The notes under the pieces were generated by a model that made no database searches, was not told the DNA's origin, and saw nothing but the letters and a program-made list of their open reading frames with translations. This document shows, piece by piece, positions 7,988-15,255 of a stretch of 37,028 nt of DNA. The position numbers were made by a program, and so were the translations under genes. This DNA is from Chitinophagales bacterium (GTDB lineage Bacteria > Bacteroidota > Bacteroidia > Chitinophagales > Saprospiraceae), in the NCBI GenBank assembly GCA_013297745.1, contig JAAFIM010000005.1, positions 58,781 through 95,808 of the forward strand, in the 5' to 3' direction. Every line of letters starts with the position of its first letter. Position 1 is the stretch's first letter.

Positions 7988-10384
7988 CTAAGGATTTATT
8001 TTTATCATTTTTTGGGATTGATTACCCATTTTTAGGATATAAATGCCTACAGGCCAATTTTGTCCAAGGCGCAAATTAGTGGCTTGAGGGGATATATTTA
8101 TGCTCTCTATCAACTGCCCAAGCGGGTTGAAAACTTGCAAAGTGGGGTTGTTTTGACTGTTGTTATGGATAGCAATTTGAAAATCGTTATAAAAAGGGTT
8201 GGGATACGCAAATAGTTGATTATCAATTATTGTAGCCTCGTTTACATTGGTTAGTCTATTGTCTGTTATTTGAAAATTATCAACACCTGCTTCCACCAAA
8301 TTGCGTACAACGCCTGTATCTGATATTACAAAACTAACGGACATATTATTAGATAAAGGGATAAAATCGGATAAATTAAATTCTTGTAAAGGCGACCATC
8401 TGTAATTGGATGCTAATAAACGGGCAACTTCCACCGTGTTTGTACCATTACTCACCGTTACGACCAAGGTATCGTTGGCTGCGCCTGTGCCAGTTTCGTT
8501 GACCAACCAATAATTGAAGTATAAATAAGCGTTGTTGTAAGCAGACAAATCCATATTGGGGCTTATCAATTCGCAAACGCCATTATCTACGTCGGCTGCG
8601 CCCGCTTGTCCGTTTTCGTTGTTGTCGGTCAAAAAACAGTGGCTGCCAATATCCCCAGCAATATCCCCAGCTGGAGTTGTCATCAACCCCATTTGGTTAT
8701 ATACAGCAGGCAAATAAGGTTCGCAACGTTGCCAATCTCCCGAAGTTGCGCCTATATTGTTGGCAGTCCAACCCAAGTCCAATTCAAATTCATCTTTGTA
8801 GCCTTTTTCTAAAAAAAACAACCCGTTGGGGCTGCTGTTGGTAATGCCTTCAGATGCGACGATGGTTTGGTGTCCCCAATGTCCGATGGTAATATCATAA
8901 TTTTCGCTGTAAAAATTATTTATACTAAAGTTGCCGTTAGCGTCTGATTGGGTGCTAAATTGATATAAACCGTTGGCACTTTCCAATAAAATTTCAGCAT
9001 TAGCTATAGGGTTGTTGTTGTTGAGTTCCAAAACTTGAGCATTATAAGTAAAAGGCGCAAGCGGAACAAGACTAGCGTTTAAAATGGTAACTTGCCCACT
9101 TACCAATTGAGCGGTAGTAGCAAAAGATTGATAGCCTGCTTTGCTAATCAACACATTATAAACTCCAGCTACGCCTGTGCCTGTGCGATATTCGCCTTGG
9201 AGGTCTGTGCTTTCGTTAATGTTGTTGGATTGGATTTGTACAGAAGCGTTGAAAATTAGATTGCCTGTGCCCTGTTCGCTAATTACCCCTTCTAGCCAAC
9301 AAGCGCGTTGATAATTGGGTTGCAAAATATGCAAGCCTGTGTTCATATCGGATATAATCATTAGCCCAGAACTAAAGTACGGATATACGCCCCAGTCGCC
9401 AAAAAATCCTACATTTGTCCCATTATAAGTATCGAAACGGGCAACTTCTATCATATTTTGGGGGCGAGAGCCATCCAATACAATAACCCCGTCTGTATAA
9501 TAAGACGTGACCACAAAATCGTTTAGCACGTGTACATTGTGGGGGATAACCCCTACTGTAGCTGTACCTCTTGAGCGGTAACGGTCTAATTCTACTATAT
9601 TGGATAAATCGGAAACATCGTAAGCGCCAACATAAGCATCTCTTACCTCATCGGTGGTAAATAATGTGCGCCCATCGCCCGAAATCCATATATTGTGGGT
9701 GAAATTATTCGGGGTGGGGTGGTTGGCTAAAAAAATAGGGTTGGTTTTGTCGCTCACATTATAGACAGAAAAGTTACCCGCGTAAATATCCGCCGTCCAT
9801 AAGGTATCGCCCCGCACATAACAATCGTGCGCGTATTCGTTATTGGATGCTGTACCCAAATATACAGGCGCGGTGGGGTTGGCTGCTATATCAAAAATTA
9901 ACACCCCGCCACTGTTTAGATTACTGCCAGAAACGTATAAATAATCGCCTTCTACATACAAAGTATGCCCTGTGATTAAAGTATCTGTTTGCCCATTGAC
10001 GGTAAGCAGCGGTTTATAAAATTGATGGGTTGTGCTATTAGGCAAATTGGCTAAATCTATGATTAAAATCCCGTCTCTGGTGTTATCCGCTACCACATAA
10101 CAGTAATTGTTCCATACTTTTAGCTCGCGCCATATAGAATTGGAGCCATCTATGAAAGCTACTTCTACAGGCGAAGCAGGATTGGCTAACGAAACTATAG
10201 AAGTCCCGTCAAAAGTCCCTACAAGTGCGTACTCTGTTCCCATCCCGTTGGGGGCTGTATAACCCCAGATATTGCTTAAATCAACTGGATAGGATAAATT
10301 GGCGACTTGGGTAAGGTTGAAATTGGTTTGGGCTTTGACCAAAAAGGGCAAGCAAAGCATCCAAAAAAGGTAAATTTTATGCAT
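7988..10384 (-). CDS. Secreted choice-of-anchor B / LVIVD-repeat protein with T9SS sorting domain
   Basis: 798 aa. Signal peptide at 1-18 (ends LVKAQ). Residues about 25-360 form a beta-propeller-like region of LVIVD-type blades (GILIIDLAN, GGVLIFDIAANPTAPVYLG, FSVYNVSDKTNP, GAYDVSDLSNIVELDRYR, GVIVLDGSRPQN). This matches the choice-of-anchor B family, which often carries alternative C-terminal anchors. Two carboxypeptidase-regulatory-like Ig modules follow (about 365-520), then a jelly-roll or MAM-like segment (about 530-710) and a T9SS type A sorting domain (about 725-798: YPNPFYNDF, GIYILKMGNQSQKMIKI). It should be exported to the surface or medium by the type IX system, which links it to porX in this window. 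No catalytic residues recognised. Confidence 0.85.
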   Translation of the reverse strand: MHKIYLFWMLCLPFLVKAQTNFNLTQVANLSYPVDLSNIWGYTAPNGMGTEYALVGTFDGTSIVSLANPASPVEVAFIDGSNSIWRELKVWNNYCYVVADNTRDGILIIDLANLPNSTTHQFYKPLLTVNGQTDTLITGHTLYVEGDYLYVSGSNLNSGGVLIFDIAANPTAPVYLGTASNNEYAHDCYVRGDTLWTADIYAGNFSVYNVSDKTNPIFLANHPTPNNFTHNIWISGDGRTLFTTDEVRDAYVGAYDVSDLSNIVELDRYRSRGTATVGVIPHNVHVLNDFVVTSYYTDGVIVLDGSRPQNMIEVARFDTYNGTNVGFFGDWGVYPYFSSGLMIISDMNTGLHILQPNYQRACWLEGVISEQGTGNLIFNASVQIQSNNINESTDLQGEYRTGTGVAGVYNVLISKAGYQSFATTAQLVSGQVTILNASLVPLAPFTYNAQVLELNNNNPIANAEILLESANGLYQFSTQSDANGNFSINNFYSENYDITIGHWGHQTIVASEGITNSSPNGLFFLEKGYKDEFELDLGWTANNIGATSGDWQRCEPYLPAVYNQMGLMTTPAGDIAGDIGSHCFLTDNNENGQAGAADVDNGVCELISPNMDLSAYNNAYLYFNYWLVNETGTGAANDTLVVTVSNGTNTVEVARLLASNYRWSPLQEFNLSDFIPLSNNMSVSFVISDTGVVRNLVEAGVDNFQITDNRLTNVNEATIIDNQLFAYPNPFYNDFQIAIHNNSQNNPTLQVFNPLGQLIESINISPQATNLRLGQNWPVGIYILKMGNQSQKMIKINP

Positions 10385-10424
10385 AGTTATGATGATGGTT
10401 GATTTTTTAAAACAAAGATTTAGA

Positions 10425-10805
10425 TTAAGATATAGATTTAATCTTAATATCTTGGATGTCGGTAAAAGTTTGGCAGCTTAGTAAGTATCCATTTTTTTGC
10501 TCTTCGGCGCTAATCGCTTTTGAGTTGGAAGTGAATGTATGCCCGCTCACGCAGAGCATTTTACATTTGCCGCAAATTCCATTTTTACAAGAGAACGGAA
10601 TGGGTACATTTTGAGCGAGTGCATAATCTAAAATAGATTTTTTGCTATCCAAATCAAAGTGATAAGTTTTTTGGTCTATAACAGCTGTTGCTTTATGAAT
10701 AGCGTCATTTGATAAGGTGTTGTTGTCGTCAGTAAGTGAAGAATTTTGATAATTGCTTAAATTTTGCTCAAAAATAGCTATATGTTTTTTTTTCCCAGCC
10801 CACAA
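10425..10805 (-). CDS. Plant-type [2Fe-2S] ferredoxin domain, probably the C-terminal part of a frameshifted fusion
   Basis: 126 codons from TTG at 10805. The cluster ligands are clear: C73, C78 and C81 in SCKNGICGKC, with the fourth at C111 in LLSCQTF. The domain covers about residues 40-126. There is no ATG upstream of the cluster motif in this frame; the only Met is within the motif region. The frame overlaps the 3' end of the hydroxylase gene by 38 bp, and the two frames cross at a run of nine A (coding strand; 10785-10793). Residues before the domain (about 10-38) are a polar linker. I infer that this is the electron-donor domain of the upstream hydroxylase, joined by a one-base shift or made by re-initiation. 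It would pass electrons to the di-iron centre. Confidence 0.8.
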   Translation of the reverse strand: MWAGKKKHIAIFEQNLSNYQNSSLTDDNNTLSNDAIHKATAVIDQKTYHFDLDSKKSILDYALAQNVPIPFSCKNGICGKCKMLCVSGHTFTSNSKAISAEEQKNGYLLSCQTFTDIQDIKIKSIS

Positions 10806-11511
10806 ATTCTGTACCCATTAGTTTATCCCAAAAGGTAAAATATAATGCATAATTGCCATTAAACAGTTCGTGATGCATATTGTGGTGGGTTGCGGTGGTT
10901 TTTATTTTTAATATGGGAATTTTTGTCCACCATTTGGGATAAACTTCATAACCCAAATGAGCTGTTACATTATTGAGCATACTGAAAAGTAACCAAAAAG
11001 TAACCACGCTAAAATGGAGTGGGATAATAAACGGGATAACACAATACACCACATTTTGAATTAGAGCTTCTGTGGGGTTAAAAGCGTAGGAGGTGAAAGG
11101 GTTGGGGTCTGTGCTTTTGTGATGCACACTGTGAAAGTATTTATACCAAACGGGCGAATGCATAAACCGATGTGTCCAGTAAAAAAAACTATCATCAATA
11201 AACAACACCAAAGGTACAGAACAAAATAACCAAAGCCAGCCATATTCATACACATCCCCATAGAGCATAGTGTAACCTTCATTTTCAAAAATGAGTATAA
11301 AGCCGTCTGTAACCGAGAAGATAAGAAAGGATAAAATGGAAAAACCTAAATCGTGTTTGATGTGGTAAATGCTCGATTTGATAGGTTTTTGTATTTTTAG
11401 AAAAGCAAGTTGCTTTTTAAAAATTATCCAAAATATAAAAAAAAAAGGCAAAGAAAATGCGCTATAAATTAATACATTCGCTATAAATGCCTCTTGTACG
11501 TAATCCATCAT
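10768..11511 (-). CDS. Fatty acid hydroxylase / sterol desaturase superfamily membrane protein
   Basis: 247 aa with four or so hydrophobic segments (about 10-32, 55-75, 90-110, 155-180). The di-iron histidine clusters are complete: HRFMH (H114, H118), HSVHH (H127, H130, H131) and HHNMHH (H209, H210, H213, H214). Such enzymes hydroxylate or desaturate lipid acyl chains, sterols or carotenoids at the membrane using O2 and an electron donor; the substrate here is unknown. The ATG overlaps the upstream GNAT stop (ATGA), indicating translational coupling. The 3' end crosses into the ferredoxin frame at an A9 run. Confidence 0.88.
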   Translation of the reverse strand: MMDYVQEAFIANVLIYSAFSLPFFFIFWIIFKKQLAFLKIQKPIKSSIYHIKHDLGFSILSFLIFSVTDGFILIFENEGYTMLYGDVYEYGWLWLFCSVPLVLFIDDSFFYWTHRFMHSPVWYKYFHSVHHKSTDPNPFTSYAFNPTEALIQNVVYCVIPFIIPLHFSVVTFWLLFSMLNNVTAHLGYEVYPKWWTKIPILKIKTTATHHNMHHELFNGNYALYFTFWDKLMGTEFVGWEKKTYSYF

Positions 11512-12191
11512 AATGACTTTGCGTTTTGAAACCGTTCTGTATAAATGGGTTGTTGGGCGTTATGGTTGGGATTGGGCAAGTATATGAAAATCCCAAAACC
11601 AGCAGATTTGATATCGTCGGTGATATAACCAGCAAAAGCATCGCCAAGAACCACCCCGTTGCTAAGATGAAAACCTAAAACGGGGTCAGCCAATTCTCGA
11701 TTTTTTACCTTGTGCGCGTAAGTTACCGCATCCATTTCTTTTAGGTATTTGTGATAATTGGTGATTCTTGACACGGCCAGCAAGCATTGGAAATTATTTT
11801 TAAAGGTTACTTCTTCCAGTTTTTTATGCAACCGTTTGGCTACTTTGAGCTGTTGATAAGCGGGTTTTACCCAAAGTTCCATAGCATAAACACTTTCACC
11901 CTTTTCACTATCCTCAACAAACATATTGATATCGTAAGTGTCTTCTCCTTTGTGGGGCTTGCTGTATTTTTCAAAAGATACAATCCGGCTAAAAATAGCG
12001 CCGATAAGTTCATCGTTCAAAAAACAGAGAATTTGCCCACCGTGATAAAGTTGGCTTAATAATTCTATCTCAGAATGGGTGATATGACTGTCCGCTAAAT
12101 CTGTATAACATTCAGCCATAGTTACTTTTAACTGTTCGTAATACTTAGATTCATAGTTTATAAATACTAATTCTGTGTTTGGGTTTTGCAT
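11508..12191 (-). CDS. GNAT-family acetyltransferase
   Basis: 227 aa from ATG 12191; an upstream in-frame ATG at 12218 is possible. GNAT features: ILCFLNDELIGAIFSRI (beta strands 2-3), YAMELWVKPAYQQLKVAKRL (acetyl-CoA-binding loop and helix), then a long C-terminal part (ITNYHKYLKEMDAVTYAHKV, ELADPVLGFHLSNGV, GYITDDIKSAGFGIFIYL). The C-terminal pattern resembles the GNAT domain that in other bacteria is fused to a carbon-nitrogen hydrolase; here it stands alone. Acyl acceptor unknown. It lies between rpiB (28 bp upstream) and the hydroxylase (4-bp overlap), in one minus-strand operon. Confidence 0.75.
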   Translation of the reverse strand: MQNPNTELVFINYESKYYEQLKVTMAECYTDLADSHITHSEIELLSQLYHGGQILCFLNDELIGAIFSRIVSFEKYSKPHKGEDTYDINMFVEDSEKGESVYAMELWVKPAYQQLKVAKRLHKKLEEVTFKNNFQCLLAVSRITNYHKYLKEMDAVTYAHKVKNRELADPVLGFHLSNGVVLGDAFAGYITDDIKSAGFGIFIYLPNPNHNAQQPIYTERFQNAKSL

Positions 12192-12219
12192 TTTATTGTT
12201 GATTAGTTGATTAAGCATA

Positions 12220-12654
12220 TTAGCAGTTGATTTTTGCCACTCTGTCGGCGTGTCTGCCCCCTTCAAATGGGCTTTGCAAAAACACTTCCAACATTTCTAT
12301 AGCTATATCTTCGTTTATAAAACGAGCTGGTAGGCACAAAACGTTGGCATTATTGTGGTTGCGGGCTAATTTTACCACTTCAGGAGACCAACATAAGGCG
12401 GCGCGTACCCCACTATGTCGGTTGGCGGTGATAGAAACCCCTTGACCACTTCCACAGACCAAAACGCCCCAAAATGCTTTTTTATGGTCAATATCGGTAG
12501 CCAATGAATGGGCAAAATCGGGATAATCTACAGAATTGGTTGAAAAACAACCTTTGTCTTCTGTAATCCAACCTTTTTGGTTCAAATAGTTTAATAATTT
12601 ATTTTTTAGCTCAAAACCTGCGTGGTCTGATGCTAAGAGTATTTTTTTATCCAT
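12220..12654 (-). CDS. rpiB: Ribose-5-phosphate isomerase B
   Basis: 144 aa, normal for RpiB. Hallmarks: ILLASDHAGFELKN at the start, DYPDFAHSLA, the catalytic cysteine in VCGSGQGVSITANRH, and RAALCWSPEVVKLARNHNNANVLCLPARF. It interconverts ribose 5-phosphate and ribulose 5-phosphate in the pentose phosphate pathway. I start at ATG 12654; the frame extends to a TTG at 12666 that only adds four residues repeating MDKK. First gene of the minus-strand operon with GNAT, hydroxylase and ferredoxin; no functional link among them is evident. Confidence 0.93.
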   Translation of the reverse strand: MDKKILLASDHAGFELKNKLLNYLNQKGWITEDKGCFSTNSVDYPDFAHSLATDIDHKKAFWGVLVCGSGQGVSITANRHSGVRAALCWSPEVVKLARNHNNANVLCLPARFINEDIAIEMLEVFLQSPFEGGRHADRVAKINC

Positions 12655-12703
12655 TTTTTTATCCAAAATTTATTTTTTATTCAAAAAATTATCCAAAAAT
12701 TTA

Positions 12704-12711
12704 TAATTTTG
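12704..12711 (+). promoter_or_regulatory. Candidate -7 box TAATTTTG
   Basis: Matches TAnnTTTG, 69 bp before the ATG at 12781 of the rhodanese lipoprotein. The region is very AT-rich, so the match may be by chance. Confidence 0.35.
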
Positions 12712-12780
12712 TGCCAAAAGTAAGAACTTTTTTTGAGTTTAAACTTTTTTTCTCTCCAAAAAATAAAAAAACAAACTAAA

Positions 12781-13179
12781 ATGTCAAAAATTACGTTCTA
12801 TATTTTTGCTATTCTGTTGTTCTATGCCGCTTGCCAAAGCAAAAAGACCAATGCAAATACTCAAGCAGGGCAAAGCTCGAGCTTGTTGGCTGTAGAAGAA
12901 TTTAGCAAGCAATGCTTGGGGCAGTCTGCCCATTTGGTAGATGTCCGCACGCCCAGCGAATGGGCAGAGGGCACATTACCCGCCGCGCTAAATATCGATT
13001 ATAATAACCCCAATTTTGAACCTGAATTGCAAAAATTGGATAAAACTAAAACACTCTGTATTTTTTGCCAAGTGGGCGGGCGTAGTGCCAAAGCGCATAA
13101 AATTGCGCTAAATTTAGGCTTTAAGCAAGTGATAGAACTCGATGGCGGGTATAAAGCTTGGAAAAATGCTAAAAAATAA
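12781..13179 (+). CDS. Rhodanese-domain lipoprotein
   Basis: 132 aa. The hydrophobic N-terminus ends LFYAAC, a lipobox with Cys18, so it is probably a periplasm-facing lipoprotein. A linker rich in Asn, Thr and Ser leads to a compact rhodanese domain (about 35-130): AHLVDVRTPSEWAEGTLPAA, then the catalytic loop CQVGGRS with Cys96, then LGFKQVIELDGGYKAWK. The active site is intact. Likely role: sulfur or persulfide handling in the periplasm; substrate unknown. I start at ATG 12781 because it begins the signal; the frame also extends upstream to 12733 without support. This is the second exported rhodanese in the window. Confidence 0.87.
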   Translation: MSKITFYIFAILLFYAACQSKKTNANTQAGQSSSLLAVEEFSKQCLGQSAHLVDVRTPSEWAEGTLPAALNIDYNNPNFEPELQKLDKTKTLCIFCQVGGRSAKAHKIALNLGFKQVIELDGGYKAWKNAKK

Positions 13180-13316
13180 AAAAATATGGTTTTTTTACCC
13201 CAATAAATAGTAAATTGGCACACTTTTTGCAGTGTATTTTAAGTTTCCCAAATTTGGAAAAATGCTAAAAAAAATCTCATTTTCGGAAAAAAATAAGACT
13301 TGTGAAAAAAAAATTG

Positions 13317-13324
13317 TACCTTTG
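13317..13324 (+). promoter_or_regulatory. -7 box TACCTTTG
   Basis: Matches TAnnTTTG, 41 bp before ATG 13365. A TTG lies upstream at 13300. It shows that the longer frame starting at GTG 13302 begins inside the promoter. Confidence 0.6.
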
Positions 13325-13364
13325 CAGCCACCAATCCCCTCTCAAACTTATTATCGTTTTCCAA

Positions 13365-13793
13365 ATGAAACAAATTTCTACTTTTTGTCTGCTATTTTTT
13401 GTTTTTTTAGCTTTTGCAGCCAAAGGGCAAATGACCAAAACTATACATCAAACCTTTACCTTAGATGATGCCAAGAGTGTGGATATCAACGTGGTGGGAA
13501 AAAATATAGAAATTCGCGAGACCAAAGGTTCAAGAGTTATGGTGGAAATTACCATACAAATCAGCGACCCTAATGAACGCTTGTTGGATTTTATCATCAA
13601 TAGCGGCCGTTATAATTTAGACAAAACTATAGATGTGGCTCAAGGTCGGCTAAAAATTGCCTCCAAACGCACTAACAATGTAATTATGGTAAAAGGCAAA
13701 GAATGTTATGAGCAGTTATCTTACATTTTTTATGTGCCTGCTGCGGTCAAATATGTCAATAATAGCACAACAGAAGAGGATAGAAGAGAGTAA
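13365..13793 (+). CDS. Secreted protein of unknown function (tandem pair, first copy)
   Basis: 142 aa. Signal peptide at 1-22 (MKQISTFCLLFFVFLAFAAK, then GQ). The mature part is predicted to be beta-rich: TIHQTFTLDDAKSVDINVVG, IEIRETKGSRVMVEITI, a helix DPNERLLDFIINSGRYN, then LKIASKRTNNVIMVKGKEC and LSYIFYVPAAVK. It resembles the start of DUF4097-type adhesin-like beta-solenoids (a strand pattern with ETKGSRV) but is too short for that family. The next gene is a clear paralog. Function unknown. Own promoter at 13317. Confidence 0.7.
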   Translation: MKQISTFCLLFFVFLAFAAKGQMTKTIHQTFTLDDAKSVDINVVGKNIEIRETKGSRVMVEITIQISDPNERLLDFIINSGRYNLDKTIDVAQGRLKIASKRTNNVIMVKGKECYEQLSYIFYVPAAVKYVNNSTTEEDRRE

Positions 13794-13880
13794 TTTATAT
13801 TACAAATGTCCTTTTTTTGTGTTTTTTTCTGTAATTTGATATTTTTTTTAACATTTCTTAACATTTTTTTCAAAATTGTT

Positions 13881-13910
13881 TTTGTATTCCCAAAAATAGT
13901 CCTACCTTTG
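13881..13910 (+). promoter_or_regulatory. Promoter TTTG-N18-TACCTTTG
   Basis: -33 TTTG at 13881-13884 and -7 TACCTTTG at 13903-13910, 87 bp before ATG 13998. Good match to the Bacteroidota consensus, and it excludes the upstream start at 13806. Confidence 0.7.
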
Positions 13911-13997
13911 CCCCCCGAAATTGAAACCGCCTATCCCGAAAAGCAATTTATACCCCCAAATTTAAAATATAATTTAAAAATTAGCCCCCTATTTAAA

Positions 13998-14408
13998 ATG
14001 AAAGCCATTATCACTTTATTTTTTGCTATGTTTACCTGTTGCGCTTGGGCGCAGATTAAGCAAACCCTTCATCGTACTTTTGTAGCGGACGAAGCTACCC
14101 AATTGCAACTCAATTTGGGCAGTGCTAATGTAGAAATTAGAGAGTCCAAAGGTTCTCGCGTGGTGGTAGAGGTTACTGTAGCTGCTGATGTGCCTAATGA
14201 AGCGATGATGAATTTTTTGATTGAGCAAAAACGCTACGAATTGGAGCAAGAAATGAACGTGCAGTCTGGCACGCTTACCTTGTCTTCCAAAAAAAATCTG
14301 AATGTGTTGATGGTAAAAGGCAAAGAGTGTAAAGAGGAATTGCATTATATAATCTTTTTGCCCGCCAAAATTAAGCACGCAGGGGTGGAAACGACCAGCA
14401 AAAATTAG
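13998..14408 (+). CDS. Secreted protein of unknown function (tandem pair, second copy)
   Basis: 136 aa. Signal peptide at 1-19 (ends CCAWAQ). It matches the preceding gene along its length: IKQTLHRTFVADEATQLQLN, VEIRESKGSRVVVEVTV, a central helix PNEAMMNFLIEQKRYELEQ, then LSSKKNLNVLMVKGKECKEE and LHYIIFLPAKIK. The most conserved block in the pair is MVKGKEC with its single invariant Cys. Function unknown; likely periplasmic or surface. Own promoter and own terminator. Confidence 0.7.
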   Translation: MKAIITLFFAMFTCCAWAQIKQTLHRTFVADEATQLQLNLGSANVEIRESKGSRVVVEVTVAADVPNEAMMNFLIEQKRYELEQEMNVQSGTLTLSSKKNLNVLMVKGKECKEELHYIIFLPAKIKHAGVETTSKN

Positions 14409-14433
14409 TTTTAATTTGTCAAAATATCTATTG

Positions 14434-14465
14434 AAGCCTTGCTATATTGTAGCAGGGCTTTTTTT
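14434..14465 (+). terminator. Intrinsic terminator
   Basis: Stem of 11 bp AAGCCTTGCTA / TAGCAGGGCTT (14434-14444 with 14450-14460, one G-T pair), 5-nt loop, followed by T5. Confidence 0.9.
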
Positions 14466-14481
14466 ATGTGGGGAAAATATG

Positions 14482-14489
14482 TACTTTTG
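14482..14489 (+). promoter_or_regulatory. -7 box TACTTTTG
   Basis: Matches TAnnTTTG, 65 bp before the NRDE-family gene and just after the terminator of the previous gene. Confidence 0.55.
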
Positions 14490-14553
14490 CGCTGTTTTGT
14501 CCAACCCCCTTTTTTAATCTAATTTTTTTATCCAAATTCAAGTTGTTTATATT

Positions 14554-15255
14554 ATGTGTACGGTTACCTTCTTGCCGCTAAAAGGCGAAAATGATTTTGT
14601 ATTAACTTCCAATCGGGACGAAAGTCCCAAAAGAGCAGCCATAGAGTTGATAAGCCACCAAGGTTTAATGTTTCCACGCGAGCCTTTGGCTGGGGGGACT
14701 TGGATTTGTGCGCACGAGTCCAAACGTTTGGTTTGTTTGTTGAACGGGGCTTTTGTCAAGCATCAACATCGCCCCCCTTATCGCAAAAGTAGGGGTTTGG
14801 TAGTTTTGGATTTTTTTAAATATGAAAATGCTGAGAAATTTAGTTTGCTATATAATTTTAGCGGGGTAGAGCCTTTTACTATGGTGATTTGGGAAAATAA
14901 TAATTTGTATGAATTGCGCTGGGATGAAGAAATGGTACATTTCCAATCTTTAGACGTTCAGCAAGCGCATATTTGGTCGTCTTGTCCTTTGTATTCGCCT
15001 GATATTCAAGCGCAAAGAGCGGCTTGGTTTGCTGAATTTTTGGCTACTCAACCCCATACAGCAGCCGACGTTTTAGATTTTCATAAAAATGCCGGTGCTG
15101 GAGATACTGAAAATGCTTTGGTGATGAAAAGAGCCGATGGGCGGCAAACAATAAGCCAAACCCAAATCATATATAAGGCTGATATATCTCAATTTGAGAT
15201 GAATTATTACGATTTTATCCATCAATCCACCCAAAATGCCCAACTCCAGCTCTAA
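14554..15255 (+). CDS. NRDE / TANGO2-like family protein
   Basis: 233 aa. It begins MCTVTFLPL with the Cys at position 2 that is typical of the family, followed by LTSNRDESPKRA, which carries the Asn-Arg-Asp-Glu signature, then PREPLAGGTWICAHESKRLVCLLNGAF. The family includes human TANGO2 and has an Ntn-hydrolase-like fold; suggested roles include haem handling and lipid or CoA metabolism, none settled in bacteria. It has no signal peptide, so it is cytoplasmic. The last 20 bp overlap the start of the ATP-grasp gene, so the two are translationally coupled. Confidence 0.88.
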   Translation: MCTVTFLPLKGENDFVLTSNRDESPKRAAIELISHQGLMFPREPLAGGTWICAHESKRLVCLLNGAFVKHQHRPPYRKSRGLVVLDFFKYENAEKFSLLYNFSGVEPFTMVIWENNNLYELRWDEEMVHFQSLDVQQAHIWSSCPLYSPDIQAQRAAWFAEFLATQPHTAADVLDFHKNAGAGDTENALVMKRADGRQTISQTQIIYKADISQFEMNYYDFIHQSTQNAQLQL

